From an uncultured Hyphomicrobiaceae bacterium (GTDB taxonomy: Bacteria; Pseudomonadota; Alphaproteobacteria; Rhizobiales; CAMYJA01): DNA of 37,284 nt. Within the stretch, counting starts at the first letter, position 1. Each line of letters begins with the position of its first letter. Below the pieces are notes generated by a model. The model had not been told where the DNA came from. It saw nothing but the letters and a program-made list of their open reading frames with translations, and ran no database searches. The position numbers were made by a program, and so were the translations under genes. Location: contig CAMYJA010000013.1 of the NCBI GenBank assembly GCA_947258705.1, positions 51,817 to 89,100 on the forward strand. The letters run 5' to 3'. Shown here in pieces: positions 8,822 to 18,420 of the stretch.

Positions 8822-10453
8822 TCAGGCAGCATCTTCCAGTTTGGCGGATGTCGCCATGGCGATCCAGTCACCGATTTCGGTGAGGCTGGGGGCCTCGTCG
8901 GACCTATTGATGCGACTCCCTTCCTCGGTTTCACAGAAGGCCTGGATATCCGGGTGAATATCGCGTGGGTCGGCTTCTGCGATCTGGCTTGAGTCACGAT
9001 AGCCACTGCCAACGAGCAATTGTGCGTGGCGGCCGCGCAGGCGTGGTATCTGGCAGCAAAGCCGCGCCTGATCCTGCCAGTCGATGATGGTTTCCGCATC
9101 GATATAATGAACGTTGATGAGATCCGCGAGTTCATCCGGATCTGCACCGAGAAGATCTGAAACCCGGAAAATTCCAGCCTGGTTGAGTTTCTTGGCCGTC
9201 TTTTTACCGATCGATGGCGCATCGACGACTTTATCGAGAGGTTTCAAGTAAAAATCATCGGCGCTGGGCGCTGCAGGTGCATCTTCGAAAGGTTCGGATT
9301 GTACGGCGTCGGCTGCGGCCGTTGCGGGCGCGGATGTCTCGGATGGGGGAGATGAACTTTCGGTTTCCTCCTCAATCCGTCGCAAGGCATTGTCTGCCTG
9401 CTGTTTGATCTTATCGTCGTCAAGCCGCTCTTCCGCATGCGAAGGAACTGCCGTGGCGACGGCCGGGGATTGGTCCGACATTTTTCTGCCTGCGGCACTT
9501 TCGGTTTTGGGTTGCGCCGGTTTCGAGGCGGGGGCGGGCGCCGTCCGGCCAAGGACTTCCCTGGTATAGGCCGTGCGTACGGTCTTTTCGTCCTCACCGA
9601 GGGTTTTCTCGACCGTGCCGGTCGACTGCAATTCATCATACATGGCCTGAACCTGCTTGCGGTCTTCGGCATCTTCCAGCTTGGCAGTCACCCAACGGAC
9701 CGGAATTTTAAGACCGGCCATGAAGGTTTGCGGCGTCAACGCCACTTTCGGCGGGGTGGCGCCGCTTTCGGTGAAAGCACGGTCGAGAATTGCGCCAAAG
9801 CCGAGGGCCGCGTAGCGCAGGAGCATGGCCGTGAAACGACGGCTGTTTTCGTCAAGGCCTTCGGTCGGGTGCACAGCTCCCTTGTGAATATCGTAATGGG
9901 TGATGAGCTTTTCGTAATAGGCGTTGGAACAAGTCGCGCCCTCGCGGACCATGTCACCGAGCCAGCCGGTGCCCTGACCGGCTTCGACTTGAAGGTCGGC
10001 AAACTCGGTATCGCCGATTTTCCGCAATTCGCGGTAAGACTTCGAAATACTCCATTCCACGGCACGGTGAATATTGTTTTCGGCTTCCGATTGCGCGGTA
10101 TGCAGCGGCTCTATGGGATCGGTGTAATAATGGCTTAGAACACCGGCCGCATAGACCGCCTCCTGCCATTGCTCTTCCTTCAATGCGGTGGTCAGGTGGG
10201 CGTACCAGTTCTCGGCCTTTTTGGGCGCTCCGCCCCAGAAATTGTCCCTGACATGAAGGACATGATTGGTGAAATCCTTGAATTCCTTGTCGGGGGCTTT
10301 CGAGCCTTCGAGATAAAGTTCAGAATATTTGAGGATCAGACGCCGCCAAGCTTCCGAATTGTCGCATTTGAGATAGCGAAGGGCGTCCATGGCGAGCTTG
10401 TGATGTGTGCCGTTGGCATGGGTCGCGTAAACGAGGCGGTAAAGCAGGTTCAT
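8822..10453 (-). CDS. Zinc phospholipase C-like domain fused to a DUF4332 helix-hairpin-helix domain
   Basis: A 543-residue protein. Residues ~1-235 resemble zinc-dependent phospholipase C/S1-P1 folds: H108-xxx-D112, H118 and H129-xxx-E133 reproduce the HxxxD...H...HxxxE metal-ligand order of Bacillus cereus PC-PLC, and more histidines lie at 12, 17 and 18. Residues ~303-398 form an Ala/Pro/Ser/Glu-rich, probably disordered linker. Residues ~400-540 match the DUF4332 type of helix-hairpin-helix repeats (APSIGKKTAKKLNQAGI). There is no signal peptide, so it is probably cytoplasmic, which is odd for a phospholipase. The start at 10453 is set by GGAGG 7 bases upstream; an upstream ATG nine codons earlier lacks one. 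It lies 114 bp downstream of the MoxR cluster on the same strand. The substrate is unknown. Confidence 0.72.
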   Translation of the reverse strand: MNLLYRLVYATHANGTHHKLAMDALRYLKCDNSEAWRRLILKYSELYLEGSKAPDKEFKDFTNHVLHVRDNFWGGAPKKAENWYAHLTTALKEEQWQEAVYAAGVLSHYYTDPIEPLHTAQSEAENNIHRAVEWSISKSYRELRKIGDTEFADLQVEAGQGTGWLGDMVREGATCSNAYYEKLITHYDIHKGAVHPTEGLDENSRRFTAMLLRYAALGFGAILDRAFTESGATPPKVALTPQTFMAGLKIPVRWVTAKLEDAEDRKQVQAMYDELQSTGTVEKTLGEDEKTVRTAYTREVLGRTAPAPASKPAQPKTESAAGRKMSDQSPAVATAVPSHAEERLDDDKIKQQADNALRRIEEETESSSPPSETSAPATAAADAVQSEPFEDAPAAPSADDFYLKPLDKVVDAPSIGKKTAKKLNQAGIFRVSDLLGADPDELADLINVHYIDAETIIDWQDQARLCCQIPRLRGRHAQLLVGSGYRDSSQIAEADPRDIHPDIQAFCETEEGSRINRSDEAPSLTEIGDWIAMATSAKLEDAA

Positions 10454-10567
10454 CGTCAATCCTCCGAAAAAAGCCCGCAAATTGAGCGATGCGGTATGAA
10501 CGACGGAAGATATGCGAGTCGTTGTGCCGGACCAATGGGGGGCGCGATGTGGTCCACAGGTGAAGGA

Positions 10568-12679
10568 TCAGCGGCCTTCCCAGTACCAGGCGAGGCTGAG
10601 GAGTCCCAGCAGAAATGCCAGAGCCAGAAGCCCGGTCATCAGCGGCGTCAGTTTGATGCCGCGCACCAGATAGGCATCGCGGTTGCGCAAGCCGAGCCAG
10701 TTGCTGCCGTGCATGATTTTTGCCGAACGCAGCATGGTCAGGCGGGGCATGGTGATATTATCAGGGCTCGCATCGGGTTTTTTGGCGGTCCAGAACGCAC
10801 CGCCGCCCGTGCCCTCAAGTATGGGTTTGAGTTTCTTGCCGGTGGTTACAATTTCGGTCATTTCCCTGGAATTTGTAGCGCCGGCATGGACCAGTGTGCT
10901 CAAGCCTTCGGATGCCATCCTGTACAAACCGGCCTGTTTGACTGTGAGCGTATTTCTCCAAAGGCCGGGTTCGACTTTCTTGAGATCGGTCGTGGATTTT
11001 TTACCGTCCGGGGCGGTTATGGTCACCGGATCAACCTTCTTTTTCATGGTGCGGCGCTCGATGGTTATGTTCAAGCCGCCTGATTTTGCGGAAAGGAACT
11101 CTTCCTCGAGGTCCGGTTCTTTCATAAGCCAGTGCGCAAGCCGCCTGAGTAATGTCGTGTGCGGACCGCCGCCCTCATATCCACGAGCCCAGAGCCAGGC
11201 ATGATCGGAGAGAAGGAGGGCGACACGCCCCTTGCCATAACGGTCGAGAACGAGCAGAGGCCGATCGCCCGCTCCTTTCATGACGACGCGGCCACGCGAG
11301 GGCGTTGCATCGATCAGCCGGAACCAATGGCCCCATTTCGGGTTCTTAGTGTCGCCGCCGGGAAGATTGCGGGTGACGGGGTGTTTGGCGCCATCGCTCG
11401 TTATTCGCGCCTTATAGCGTGTCTTGACGACATTTCCGGTCGGGGCTGCCGGCAATATCGTACTCAGGGGCGTCTGGAAAAGACTTGTGTTATCGGCATA
11501 GTTTTCTCCGGCGGCGACAAGTACCGCTCCGCCCTTTTCCTCGACATAACGGGCGATGTTGTCGAGATAAAGCAAGGGCAGGACACCGCGCCTCTGGTAA
11601 CGGTCGAAAATGATCAAATCGAAATCATTGAGCTTTTCTGAAAAAAGCTCACGGGTCGGAAAGGCGATGAGCGACAATTGATGAATGGGCGTGCCGTCCT
11701 GTTTTTCTGGCGGCCGCAGGATGGTGAAGTGCACGAGATCGACCGCCGCGTCGGATTTCAGCAGATTGCGCCAGGTGCGCTCGCCGGCATGGGGCTCGCC
11801 CGAGACGAGAAGAACCCGGAGATTTTCGCGCACGCCCTCGGCCGAGACGATAACGCGGTTGTTCAGCCGGGTCAGCTCGCCCTTTTTGTGATCCAGTTCG
11901 ATTTCGACGATATTTGAACCGGCATGGGGAAATTTAAAGGGTATTTCGATCTTCTCGCCAATGGGGGCGTAAAGTTTTTCGTCGGACCGACCTTCCCGGC
12001 GAATGGTCAAACGGGCTCGTTCCCCGGGCTTTATTTTTTCGCCCGTGGTGAGTATTTCGATCTCGATCGCCTGTTCGCTGCCGACGATACCGTATCGCGG
12101 CGCCTTGACGATATTGACGCGACGATCGAACTCGCCCTTTGCGCCCGTCAGCAGAGAATGTATCGGGACACTGAGATTGAGAGACTCGACAGAACCGGGG
12201 ACATCGTGAACCTGCCCGTCGGTAATAAATATAATTCCTGCGAGTCTGTCAGGGGGAATATCGGCCAGTCCACGGCTCAGATCCTGGAACAGATTTGTGC
12301 CGCCTGCTGCATTGTCACCGGCATCAGGCCTGTCGGCCGAAGATGAGGTGATCCAACGCGTTTCGAGTCCACCGAGCGCGGCAAGCCGGCCTTCGAGTTC
12401 CTCGCGAATTTTTTCCGACCGTTTTCCCCGATCGGCAACTGTCTGGCTCATGCTCTTGTCGGTGATGACGAGGGCGATGTTCGAGAGCGTTTCGCGCTCT
12501 TCCTGCCTGAGTGTCGGATTTGCAAGCGCCGCAATCAATGCGGCAAGACTGAGCGCGCGCAACAGACTGCCGCGCCGGGCCAAGAAGGCCATGGCGAATA
12601 TGAGGATGACCGACATGACGATCAGGGCGATCATCATGCTATCGGAGACGAGAGGGGCGAATTCTATTTTCCAGTTCAT
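10568..12679 (-). CDS. Membrane-anchored VWA/glutamine amidotransferase-like protein of the MoxR cluster
   Basis: A 703-residue protein with two N-terminal transmembrane helices (about residues 9-50, around MIALIVMSVILIFAMAFLA and LRALSLAALIAALA) and one at the C-terminus just before WYWEGR. Between them is a large periplasmic-type region. DKSMS supplies a DxSxS metal-site motif and ITDG a second VWA-like motif. The middle (FDLIIFDRYQRRG, GGAVLVAAGENYAD) resembles the class I amidotransferase-like fold annotated in this family, without a clear catalytic Cys. The start at 12679 is 11 bp after the DUF4159 stop; upstream in-frame codons overlap that gene and carry low-complexity sequence. Part of the MoxR-DUF58-BatA operon; biochemical role unknown. 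Confidence 0.78.
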   Translation of the reverse strand: MNWKIEFAPLVSDSMMIALIVMSVILIFAMAFLARRGSLLRALSLAALIAALANPTLRQEERETLSNIALVITDKSMSQTVADRGKRSEKIREELEGRLAALGGLETRWITSSSADRPDAGDNAAGGTNLFQDLSRGLADIPPDRLAGIIFITDGQVHDVPGSVESLNLSVPIHSLLTGAKGEFDRRVNIVKAPRYGIVGSEQAIEIEILTTGEKIKPGERARLTIRREGRSDEKLYAPIGEKIEIPFKFPHAGSNIVEIELDHKKGELTRLNNRVIVSAEGVRENLRVLLVSGEPHAGERTWRNLLKSDAAVDLVHFTILRPPEKQDGTPIHQLSLIAFPTRELFSEKLNDFDLIIFDRYQRRGVLPLLYLDNIARYVEEKGGAVLVAAGENYADNTSLFQTPLSTILPAAPTGNVVKTRYKARITSDGAKHPVTRNLPGGDTKNPKWGHWFRLIDATPSRGRVVMKGAGDRPLLVLDRYGKGRVALLLSDHAWLWARGYEGGGPHTTLLRRLAHWLMKEPDLEEEFLSAKSGGLNITIERRTMKKKVDPVTITAPDGKKSTTDLKKVEPGLWRNTLTVKQAGLYRMASEGLSTLVHAGATNSREMTEIVTTGKKLKPILEGTGGGAFWTAKKPDASPDNITMPRLTMLRSAKIMHGSNWLGLRNRDAYLVRGIKLTPLMTGLLALAFLLGLLSLAWYWEGR

Positions 12680-12690
12680 CGATCGAGCCC

Positions 12691-14953
12691 TTATTGTCCC
12701 AAACGTTCGAGAAGCGCCGGAACGTGCACCTGATCCGCCTTGTAATTTCCCGTGAGCGCATACATGACGATGTTGACGCCGACGCGGTATGCCCATTCGC
12801 GCTGCAATTCACCGCCAGGCACGACGGGAAAAAGAGGCGCGTTCCGCTCGTCCAGCGCCCAGGCAGCCGCGAAATCGTTTGACGTGATCAGGATCGAGCT
12901 GACACCGTCCGTACCGCCCGAACCGGACGTGCCGCCTCCAGTAGACTTGCTGCGCGCTTCCACCCACAGCTCGCCACCGTCCCAACGGCCGGGGAAACTC
13001 GTGAGCAGATAAAACGATTTGGTCAGAACATGATTTTCGGGCACGGGTTCGATGCGGGGAATATCAAGTCCGCCGATAAGGCGTTGCAAGGTTTTCGACC
13101 TGCCCGAGGGGCTGCCATCGACCGTTGGTATGGCGCTCTGGTAATCGCGCGTGTCGAAAATGATCATGCCGCCCTTTTTCATATAGGCGTCGACCTTGGA
13201 GAGGATCTCCTCGTCAAGACTTTCGGCACCATCGACTACGGGCCAGTAGAGCAGCGGGAAAAAAGCAAGTTCATCGGTTTCGATATTGACGCCAATGGGA
13301 TCTGTGGGTTCGACGGCTGTGCGCCTCGCAAGCACACGGCTAAGCCCCTGCAGACCAAGTCGGCTCGTGCGGTCTATGTCGTTGATGCCCGTCAGCACAT
13401 AAGCAAGATGAGTGTTCAGGGCCGCCCGTGCCGCGAACTCCCGATCAAGGCTGTTTTGCTGGGCGGAGACCGGCGAGGTGCCGGCCATGAAGGCGATGTT
13501 GCCAATCATAGCCATCAGTATCACGGCATGAGACGGCGACCGCCTCCACAACCTCGTGCCAGATTGGAGCAGGAGGACAGCGGCAATATCGGCGAAAAGG
13601 AGCGCTAGCGCCGTCATGAGCGCATAGGCCTTGAGAGGTGTCGCGTTTTCGATTTCATAGATAGCTGTTTCGACCCCCGGCATGTTTGGGTCAAGTTTTA
13701 TCAACTTCGTTTTTGGCCCGATGAGGTTGAGCGCGCGGGTTGCCGAAGGCGGGCCATAGAAACCCGGAGGGTGTTCGATGCCGGGTTTGGTACGGTTGAA
13801 ATTGCGGGCGGAAATGGCCCGGGCCGAGGATGGCGGGGCGCCCAATTCGCCAAATCCGCTTAGCGATTTATAGGGGGGAAGCAAATCCTGGACATCGTTT
13901 GTAAATTCCGGATTTGCCGATGATCCCTCGTCGTCCGTGCCGCCAAAGGCGAGGCTGACCGTTGACAGCGTATTGAGGCGCCTCAGCATTTCAACAAACA
14001 AACCCGATAGAGGCAGGTTCGACCAATCCGAATTGGCGGTTACATGAAAGAGAACCAGCCAGCCATCGTCCTGTTTTTTTGCGGTCACAAGCGGGGTACC
14101 GTCCTTCAGTCTCGCCCAGATGCGGGTCGCGCCGGTGAGCATTGACGGATCGGCGAGCACTTGCCGGTTAATGGTTACTTCGGGCGAGACTATAAGACCA
14201 GCGAAGGGGCTGTCATCGTCAAATCCGGCCATTGTCTGGGGCGTGCTCCATGACAGCGCACCGCCCAATGTCCGTCCGCCGAAACGGAGCGGGACAGGAA
14301 GGAGGTCGTCGCCTCCCTTTTCCAGCCGGGGCCCCGCGAAACGCACCAATACGCCGCCACTTGATGTCCAGTCCTTCAGTTTTGCCTGCGCGGCGCCGCC
14401 AAGCTTGCCGATGTCCGACAAGATCAGAACGGATGGGCTTTGCTTGAGAAGCGTCGTCAGCGCCACGCCGAGATTCGGGTCGTTCGACGAGATGAGTTCG
14501 GCGAATGGCGCCAGGGCCCTGTTGATATAATAGAGAGGGGAGAGAAGAGGTTGCGCCTTTTCCTGGGATGTTCCGGCAATGAGACCGATGCGGTTCCATC
14601 TCGAACGGGCGTCCAGGAGGTGGACGGCGCCGGCGGATTTCCGGCCCTGAATTTCAAGCCGGGCAATGTGATTGCGGAGCTCCGTCGGCAGGTCGAATGT
14701 GGCGGTCGTGCGCAGCTTGTCGGCCGGGAATGCGTAGACGGTTTCGGCCAGTTTTTGGCCGTTTTTGGCGAAAGCCGCAATGATGCCCGAGCCGGCATTC
14801 TTGTCCGCGCTGATCACGGTGGCGCTCAGCCTGCCGGCCTTTTCGATCCGGGCGGTCAGTGCAAGCGGCCTTTTGTCCGATGCGCTGCTAACCATGACGA
14901 TCCGGCCAGCCGCAGCCGCGCCGCTGGCGGACAATCCGCTAGCGGACAATCCG
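12691..14953 (-). CDS. DUF4159 domain protein, main part after a frame change
   Basis: This is the long C-terminal part of a BatA-N/DUF4159 membrane protein that is normally one ~900-residue polypeptide in alphaproteobacteria. The frame stays open up to 15069, but the translation resembles the family only from about 14953 downwards (GRIVMVSSASDKRPLALT). A central transmembrane stretch (LKAYALMTALALLFADIAAVLLL) is followed by a second (AVILMAMIGNIAFMAG), then the DUF4159 domain (FFPLLYWPVV...GGMIIFDTRD...HVLTKSFYLL). The natural start is at 15505 in another frame. An ATG at 14895 is the nearest possible internal start but has no clear binding site. See the split-gene finding. Confidence 0.75.
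14924..14953. repeat. 15-bp tandem duplication at the DUF4159 frame break
   Basis: ctggcggacaatccg (14924-14938) and ctagcggacaatccg (14939-14953) are adjacent copies differing at one base. The differing base makes the TAG that stops the BatA frame on the minus strand. The unit is a multiple of three, so the duplication alone would not shift the frame. Confidence 0.9.
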
Positions 14954-15505
14954 CAGCTTCGGGTAAGTGTCGGCAATGGTTTTGAAAATATTCGCAGCGG
15001 CCAGTCTGTCGGGTGCGAAGGGGGCCGGCTGGAGCGCCTCAATGCGTTCTCGGGCCGCTCCAGGAGCAAGCAGATTGTTCGTTGCTATCTGTTTCGTGGC
15101 CGCTGTCGGTACCAGCAGAACAGGCTTTGACAGGGCCTCAGCTTCGGTGATGAGCCTGAGTGCGTACTTTTTTCTCAGTTGCCACTGATTTGCGGATGCC
15201 CAGCCATTGTCAATGATGAGGACCAATGGTCCGCTTGCCAGGCTTTGTTTTCTGTCGGCATTGAGAATGGGATCGGCCAATGCGAAGATCACAGCCGCCG
15301 CAGCGAAGATGCGGATGGCCGTCAGCCACCAGGGACTGCGCGCCGGTGTCTGCTCCTTGTTTTTCAACCCTTTCAACAGAATTGTGGGTGGGAACGAGAC
15401 GACCTTCGGCCGTGGCGGCGTGGTACGCAGAAGCCACCATATGGCCGGTAAGGCCAGCAATGCCGCCAGCGCCCATGGGGTCAGAAATCCAAGTGTTCCC
15501 AGCAT
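14939..15505 (-). CDS. BatA-N domain, N-terminal part of the split DUF4159 membrane protein
   Basis: 188 residues starting MLGTLGFLTPWALAALLALP, the typical BatA (aerotolerance regulator N-terminal) opening with a transmembrane helix at ~7-27 and a second at ~62-80 (AIRIFAAAAVIFALADPIL). A degenerate VWA-like domain follows: the metal motif appears as LIIDNGWAS rather than DxSxS, which is common in this family. The ATG overlaps the DUF58 stop as TAATG. The frame ends at a TAG inside a 15-bp tandem repeat, right where homologues continue into the rest of the VWA domain. Probably the same gene as the next frame, so this product would be a truncated membrane stub unless the frame is restored. 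Confidence 0.75.
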   Translation of the reverse strand: MLGTLGFLTPWALAALLALPAIWWLLRTTPPRPKVVSFPPTILLKGLKNKEQTPARSPWWLTAIRIFAAAAVIFALADPILNADRKQSLASGPLVLIIDNGWASANQWQLRKKYALRLITEAEALSKPVLLVPTAATKQIATNNLLAPGAARERIEALQPAPFAPDRLAAANIFKTIADTYPKLRIVR

Positions 15506-16491
15506 TACGCGACATGCCCGGGGCGAGATTGCCCATGCTTGGTTTGGGTTCTCTCATGGCTGGAGGAACGATTGCGGTAATTGGCGATGTCGCCGGACAC
15601 CCGCGTGTGGAGAGCGAGGAGCGCCTCTTCGGCGGGTCTGTCGGTATGGTGCACGGCGAAGGTCCATTGCAGCTTGCGCGCGAGATCGCGGATTTTACCG
15701 CGATGTTCTTTGAGCCGTTCGGCATAGGTTCCGCGCAGATTTTCAGCGCGCTCCGCCAGCATGGTGTCGCGGGTCTCAATTCCCTCAAACAGCGTCCGGC
15801 CCTCATAGGGCAGGGTTTCCTCGGCCGGATCGAATATCTGCAGGAGATGTCCCTTGACGCCTTGCGCGGCAAAGAAAGTCAGGCGCTTTTCGAGTTCGTC
15901 GAGGGGCTCGAGAAAGTCCGACAAAAAGACCGCTTCCGAAAATTTGTTCAGGGTGGCTTCGGGCGGCAGACTTTGATGGGGAACATCGCTTGCCAGGTCG
16001 TCTAGAACGGCCCGGGCCATATGCTGTATGGCCCGGCGATGGGCTGTCGGCGGCAGTATGCCGAGCATGGCGATGCGCTCACCGCCACGGACAAGCAGTT
16101 CCCCTATCGCGAAAATCAGGATGAGAGCGCGGTCGTATTTTGAAATTTTGGAAAGCGAGCTCTGAAAGTTCATCGACGGCGAGAGGTCTGACCAGAGCCA
16201 GATCGTATGCGACGCCTCCCATTCACGCTCCCGTATGAAGAGATGATCGGAGCTGCCGCTGCGCCGCCAGTCAATCTGGTTCGATGCGTCTTCATTCTGG
16301 TAATGGCGGAACTGCCAGAAGGTTTCGCCAGGACCGGCGCGATGACGTCCGTGAATGCCGTGTTCGACCGTTATTGCGACACGGCGCGCTTCCAGCATCA
16401 GGTCGGGGAGCCTGTCTGCGAGGGTGTGGGCGGCGTTTTCAATGCTCAGGACATCGGTGGTTTTCCGAGTTGTCCCCGCGGATCGGGTCAA
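15505..16491 (-). CDS. DUF58 domain protein (VWA-type partner of MoxR)
   Basis: About 328 residues. It has the DUF58 signature GIHGRHRAGPGETFWQFR near residues 45-62, QIDWRRSGSSDHLFIREREWE, then a VWA-like core with SDLSPSM, which supplies a DxSxS metal site. DUF58 proteins are nearly always coupled to a MoxR AAA+ ATPase, as here, and are thought to help mature or insert envelope proteins or cofactors. The start is uncertain: TTG at 16491, 6 bp after the MoxR stop, gives a family-like length, but no strong ribosome binding site is seen. The stop overlaps the BatA start. Confidence 0.88.
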   Translation of the reverse strand: MTRSAGTTRKTTDVLSIENAAHTLADRLPDLMLEARRVAITVEHGIHGRHRAGPGETFWQFRHYQNEDASNQIDWRRSGSSDHLFIREREWEASHTIWLWSDLSPSMNFQSSLSKISKYDRALILIFAIGELLVRGGERIAMLGILPPTAHRRAIQHMARAVLDDLASDVPHQSLPPEATLNKFSEAVFLSDFLEPLDELEKRLTFFAAQGVKGHLLQIFDPAEETLPYEGRTLFEGIETRDTMLAERAENLRGTYAERLKEHRGKIRDLARKLQWTFAVHHTDRPAEEALLALHTRVSGDIANYRNRSSSHERTQTKHGQSRPGHVA

Positions 16492-16497
16492 GTGCGA

Positions 16498-17496
16498 TTA
16501 CTCCAGTGTGTTGGCAAGGTCCCGGATGATCTGTGCAAGTTCGATACCTTCGGCGCGTGCCGCGAATGTCAATGCCATTCTGTGTTTCAGGATTGGTTCA
16601 GCCAAAGCCGTGACATCTTCGATGGACGGCGCAAGGCGGCCGTCGGTCAGCGCGCGGGCGCGTACGGCCATCATGAAAGACTGGCTGGCGCGCGGTCCGG
16701 GCCCCCAGGCGACCAGGCGATTGATCTCGTCGTCAGCGTCACTACCGGGACGGGCCGAACGGACCAGTTGGAGTATGGCGTCGACAACCTTGTCGCCGAC
16801 AGGAATTTGCCGAACCAGGGTTTGCATGGCGATCAGCTCATCGGCGGAGAGAACCTGTTTCAGGGATTTTTCTTCCGTGCCCGTGGTGGCGTAAAGCATG
16901 CGCCGTTCCGCCAATTCGTCCGGGTACTGCATATCGATCTGCATCATGAAACGGTCGAGCTGGGCTTCGGGCAGGGGATAAGTACCTTCCTGTTCCAGCG
17001 GATTCTGGGTTGCCAGAACGTGAAACGGGTGCGGAATGTCCTGGCGCTGACCAGCGACGGAAACCTGATGTTCCTGCATGGCCTGGAGAAGTGCCGACTG
17101 GGTCTTGGGGCTGGCGCGGTTGATCTCGTCCGCCATGAGCAGCTGGGTGAATACCGGTCCCTTTATGAAGCGGAAATGACGCTTGCCGGAGCTGTCTTCT
17201 TCCAGAACCTCCGAGCCGGTGATGTCGTATGGCATAAGATCGGGGGTGAACTGGATGCGCTTGTTGTCGAGCCCCATTATTGAGCCCAGAGTTTCGACAA
17301 GGCTGGTTTTGGCAATGCCGGGGACACCGATCAAGAGGGCGTGCCCGCCCGAGAGCAGGGTGATCAGGGTGTTGCGAATGACGTCATCCTGGCCAAAAAT
17401 AACCTCGCCAGTGGTGTCGTGGATTTCACGGACCTTGGCGCCTGCGGCTTCGATCCGTCCAACAATATCTGTGTCGGTTTGACTGAGTGTGCTCAT
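16498..17496 (-). CDS. MoxR-family AAA+ ATPase
   Basis: A 332-residue AAA+ ATPase: Walker A GVPGIAKT, Walker B LLMADEINRA, sensor 1 LATQNPLEQEGTYPLPEAQLDRF, then the MoxR C-terminal lid domain. MoxR proteins act as chaperone-like remodelers for VWA partners, here the DUF58, BatA/DUF4159 and VWA-like proteins that follow. The ATG at 17496 gives the usual family start; the frame continues 20 codons further but that part is not conserved in character. It heads the minus-strand operon, back to back with the DUF1285 gene across 148 bp. Confidence 0.93.
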   Translation of the reverse strand: MSTLSQTDTDIVGRIEAAGAKVREIHDTTGEVIFGQDDVIRNTLITLLSGGHALLIGVPGIAKTSLVETLGSIMGLDNKRIQFTPDLMPYDITGSEVLEEDSSGKRHFRFIKGPVFTQLLMADEINRASPKTQSALLQAMQEHQVSVAGQRQDIPHPFHVLATQNPLEQEGTYPLPEAQLDRFMMQIDMQYPDELAERRMLYATTGTEEKSLKQVLSADELIAMQTLVRQIPVGDKVVDAILQLVRSARPGSDADDEINRLVAWGPGPRASQSFMMAVRARALTDGRLAPSIEDVTALAEPILKHRMALTFAARAEGIELAQIIRDLANTLE

Positions 17497-17644
17497 GAGA
17501 TTGAATATAGGGCCCCTTTCGACTATGGGAAACAGTTTCGCGCGAAAATTAGTCACAATATTGTTCCCGGAATTGGCGGCTTTATCCTATGGTTAGCCGA
17601 TTATCGGCGCCATCAATATCCTCAATGCGGTAAAGGAGCTGTTT

Positions 17645-18250
17645 TTGAACGCAGATACACCGGATAAAACGGATGACGAGGTGTCGAGCCTGCCGGGGAT
17701 CGAAGCCCTGATCGCGGAGGCAGGAAAGGACGTTCTGCCGCCCGTCGATCTCTGGAATCCGACTTATTGCGGTGATATCGGCCTGCGCATCGGCCGGGAT
17801 GGCACCTGGTATTACCAGGATAGCCCGATCGGCCGTAAACGCCTGGTGAGGCTTTTTTCGACGGTGCTAAGGCGGGATGAGGACGGACGTCATTATCTCG
17901 TGACGCCGGCCGAGAAGATCGGTGTTGAGGTCGAGGATGCGCCATTTTTGGCCGTGGAGATGCATATGGATGGTAAAGGCGCCGATCAAACGCTTGTCTT
18001 CCGCACCAATGTCGACGATATCGTCCGCTGCGACGGCGCGCATCCCATGCGATTTGAAATCGAGAACGGAAGCGGTGGGCTCAAACCCTATCTTCTGGTG
18101 CGCGGGCGGCTCGAAGCGCTCGTCACGCGCCCGCTTTATTACGATCTCGTCGAGCTGGCGGTCAATGAAGGCGCGGGAGCGGCGGCCCGGTTCGGTGTTT
18201 GGAGCGGGGGTGCATTTTTCCCGATGGCGGGGCGCGGTGAAAGTTCATAA
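17645..18250 (+). CDS. DUF1285 domain protein
   Basis: A 201-residue protein matching the DUF1285 family (CGDIGLRIGRDGTWYYQDSP, then RLFSTVLRRDEDG and YLVTPAEKIGVEVEDAPF). It is probably a soluble, beta-rich protein with no signal peptide; function is unknown. Its gene is often placed back to back with the MoxR/DUF58 cluster in alphaproteobacteria, as here. The start is TTG at 17645, chosen because AAGGAG lies 7 bases upstream and no ATG or GTG occurs before the conserved region. Confidence 0.88.
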   Translation: MNADTPDKTDDEVSSLPGIEALIAEAGKDVLPPVDLWNPTYCGDIGLRIGRDGTWYYQDSPIGRKRLVRLFSTVLRRDEDGRHYLVTPAEKIGVEVEDAPFLAVEMHMDGKGADQTLVFRTNVDDIVRCDGAHPMRFEIENGSGGLKPYLLVRGRLEALVTRPLYYDLVELAVNEGAGAAARFGVWSGGAFFPMAGRGESS

Positions 18251-18420
18251 GTGAGCGGGTTTCGATAATTCGCATAGGCCCCATGTGATCCGATGCGACG
18301 CCCAACGGTGCAAAATCCGAGGTTTTTTCGGCCAAAAGCTAAGATTTTGTTCACCGCATTCCTTCACACTGTCAAAAATCAAGAAATACGGCTTTATGGC
18401 CGACATTGTTTGAGGGGCCC

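Noticed and set aside
9437-10138. 233-codon open frame on the plus strand opposite the phospholipase-DUF4332 gene
   Set aside because: It lies wholly within a convincing minus-strand gene with matching domain motifs; no recognisable domain is seen in this frame.
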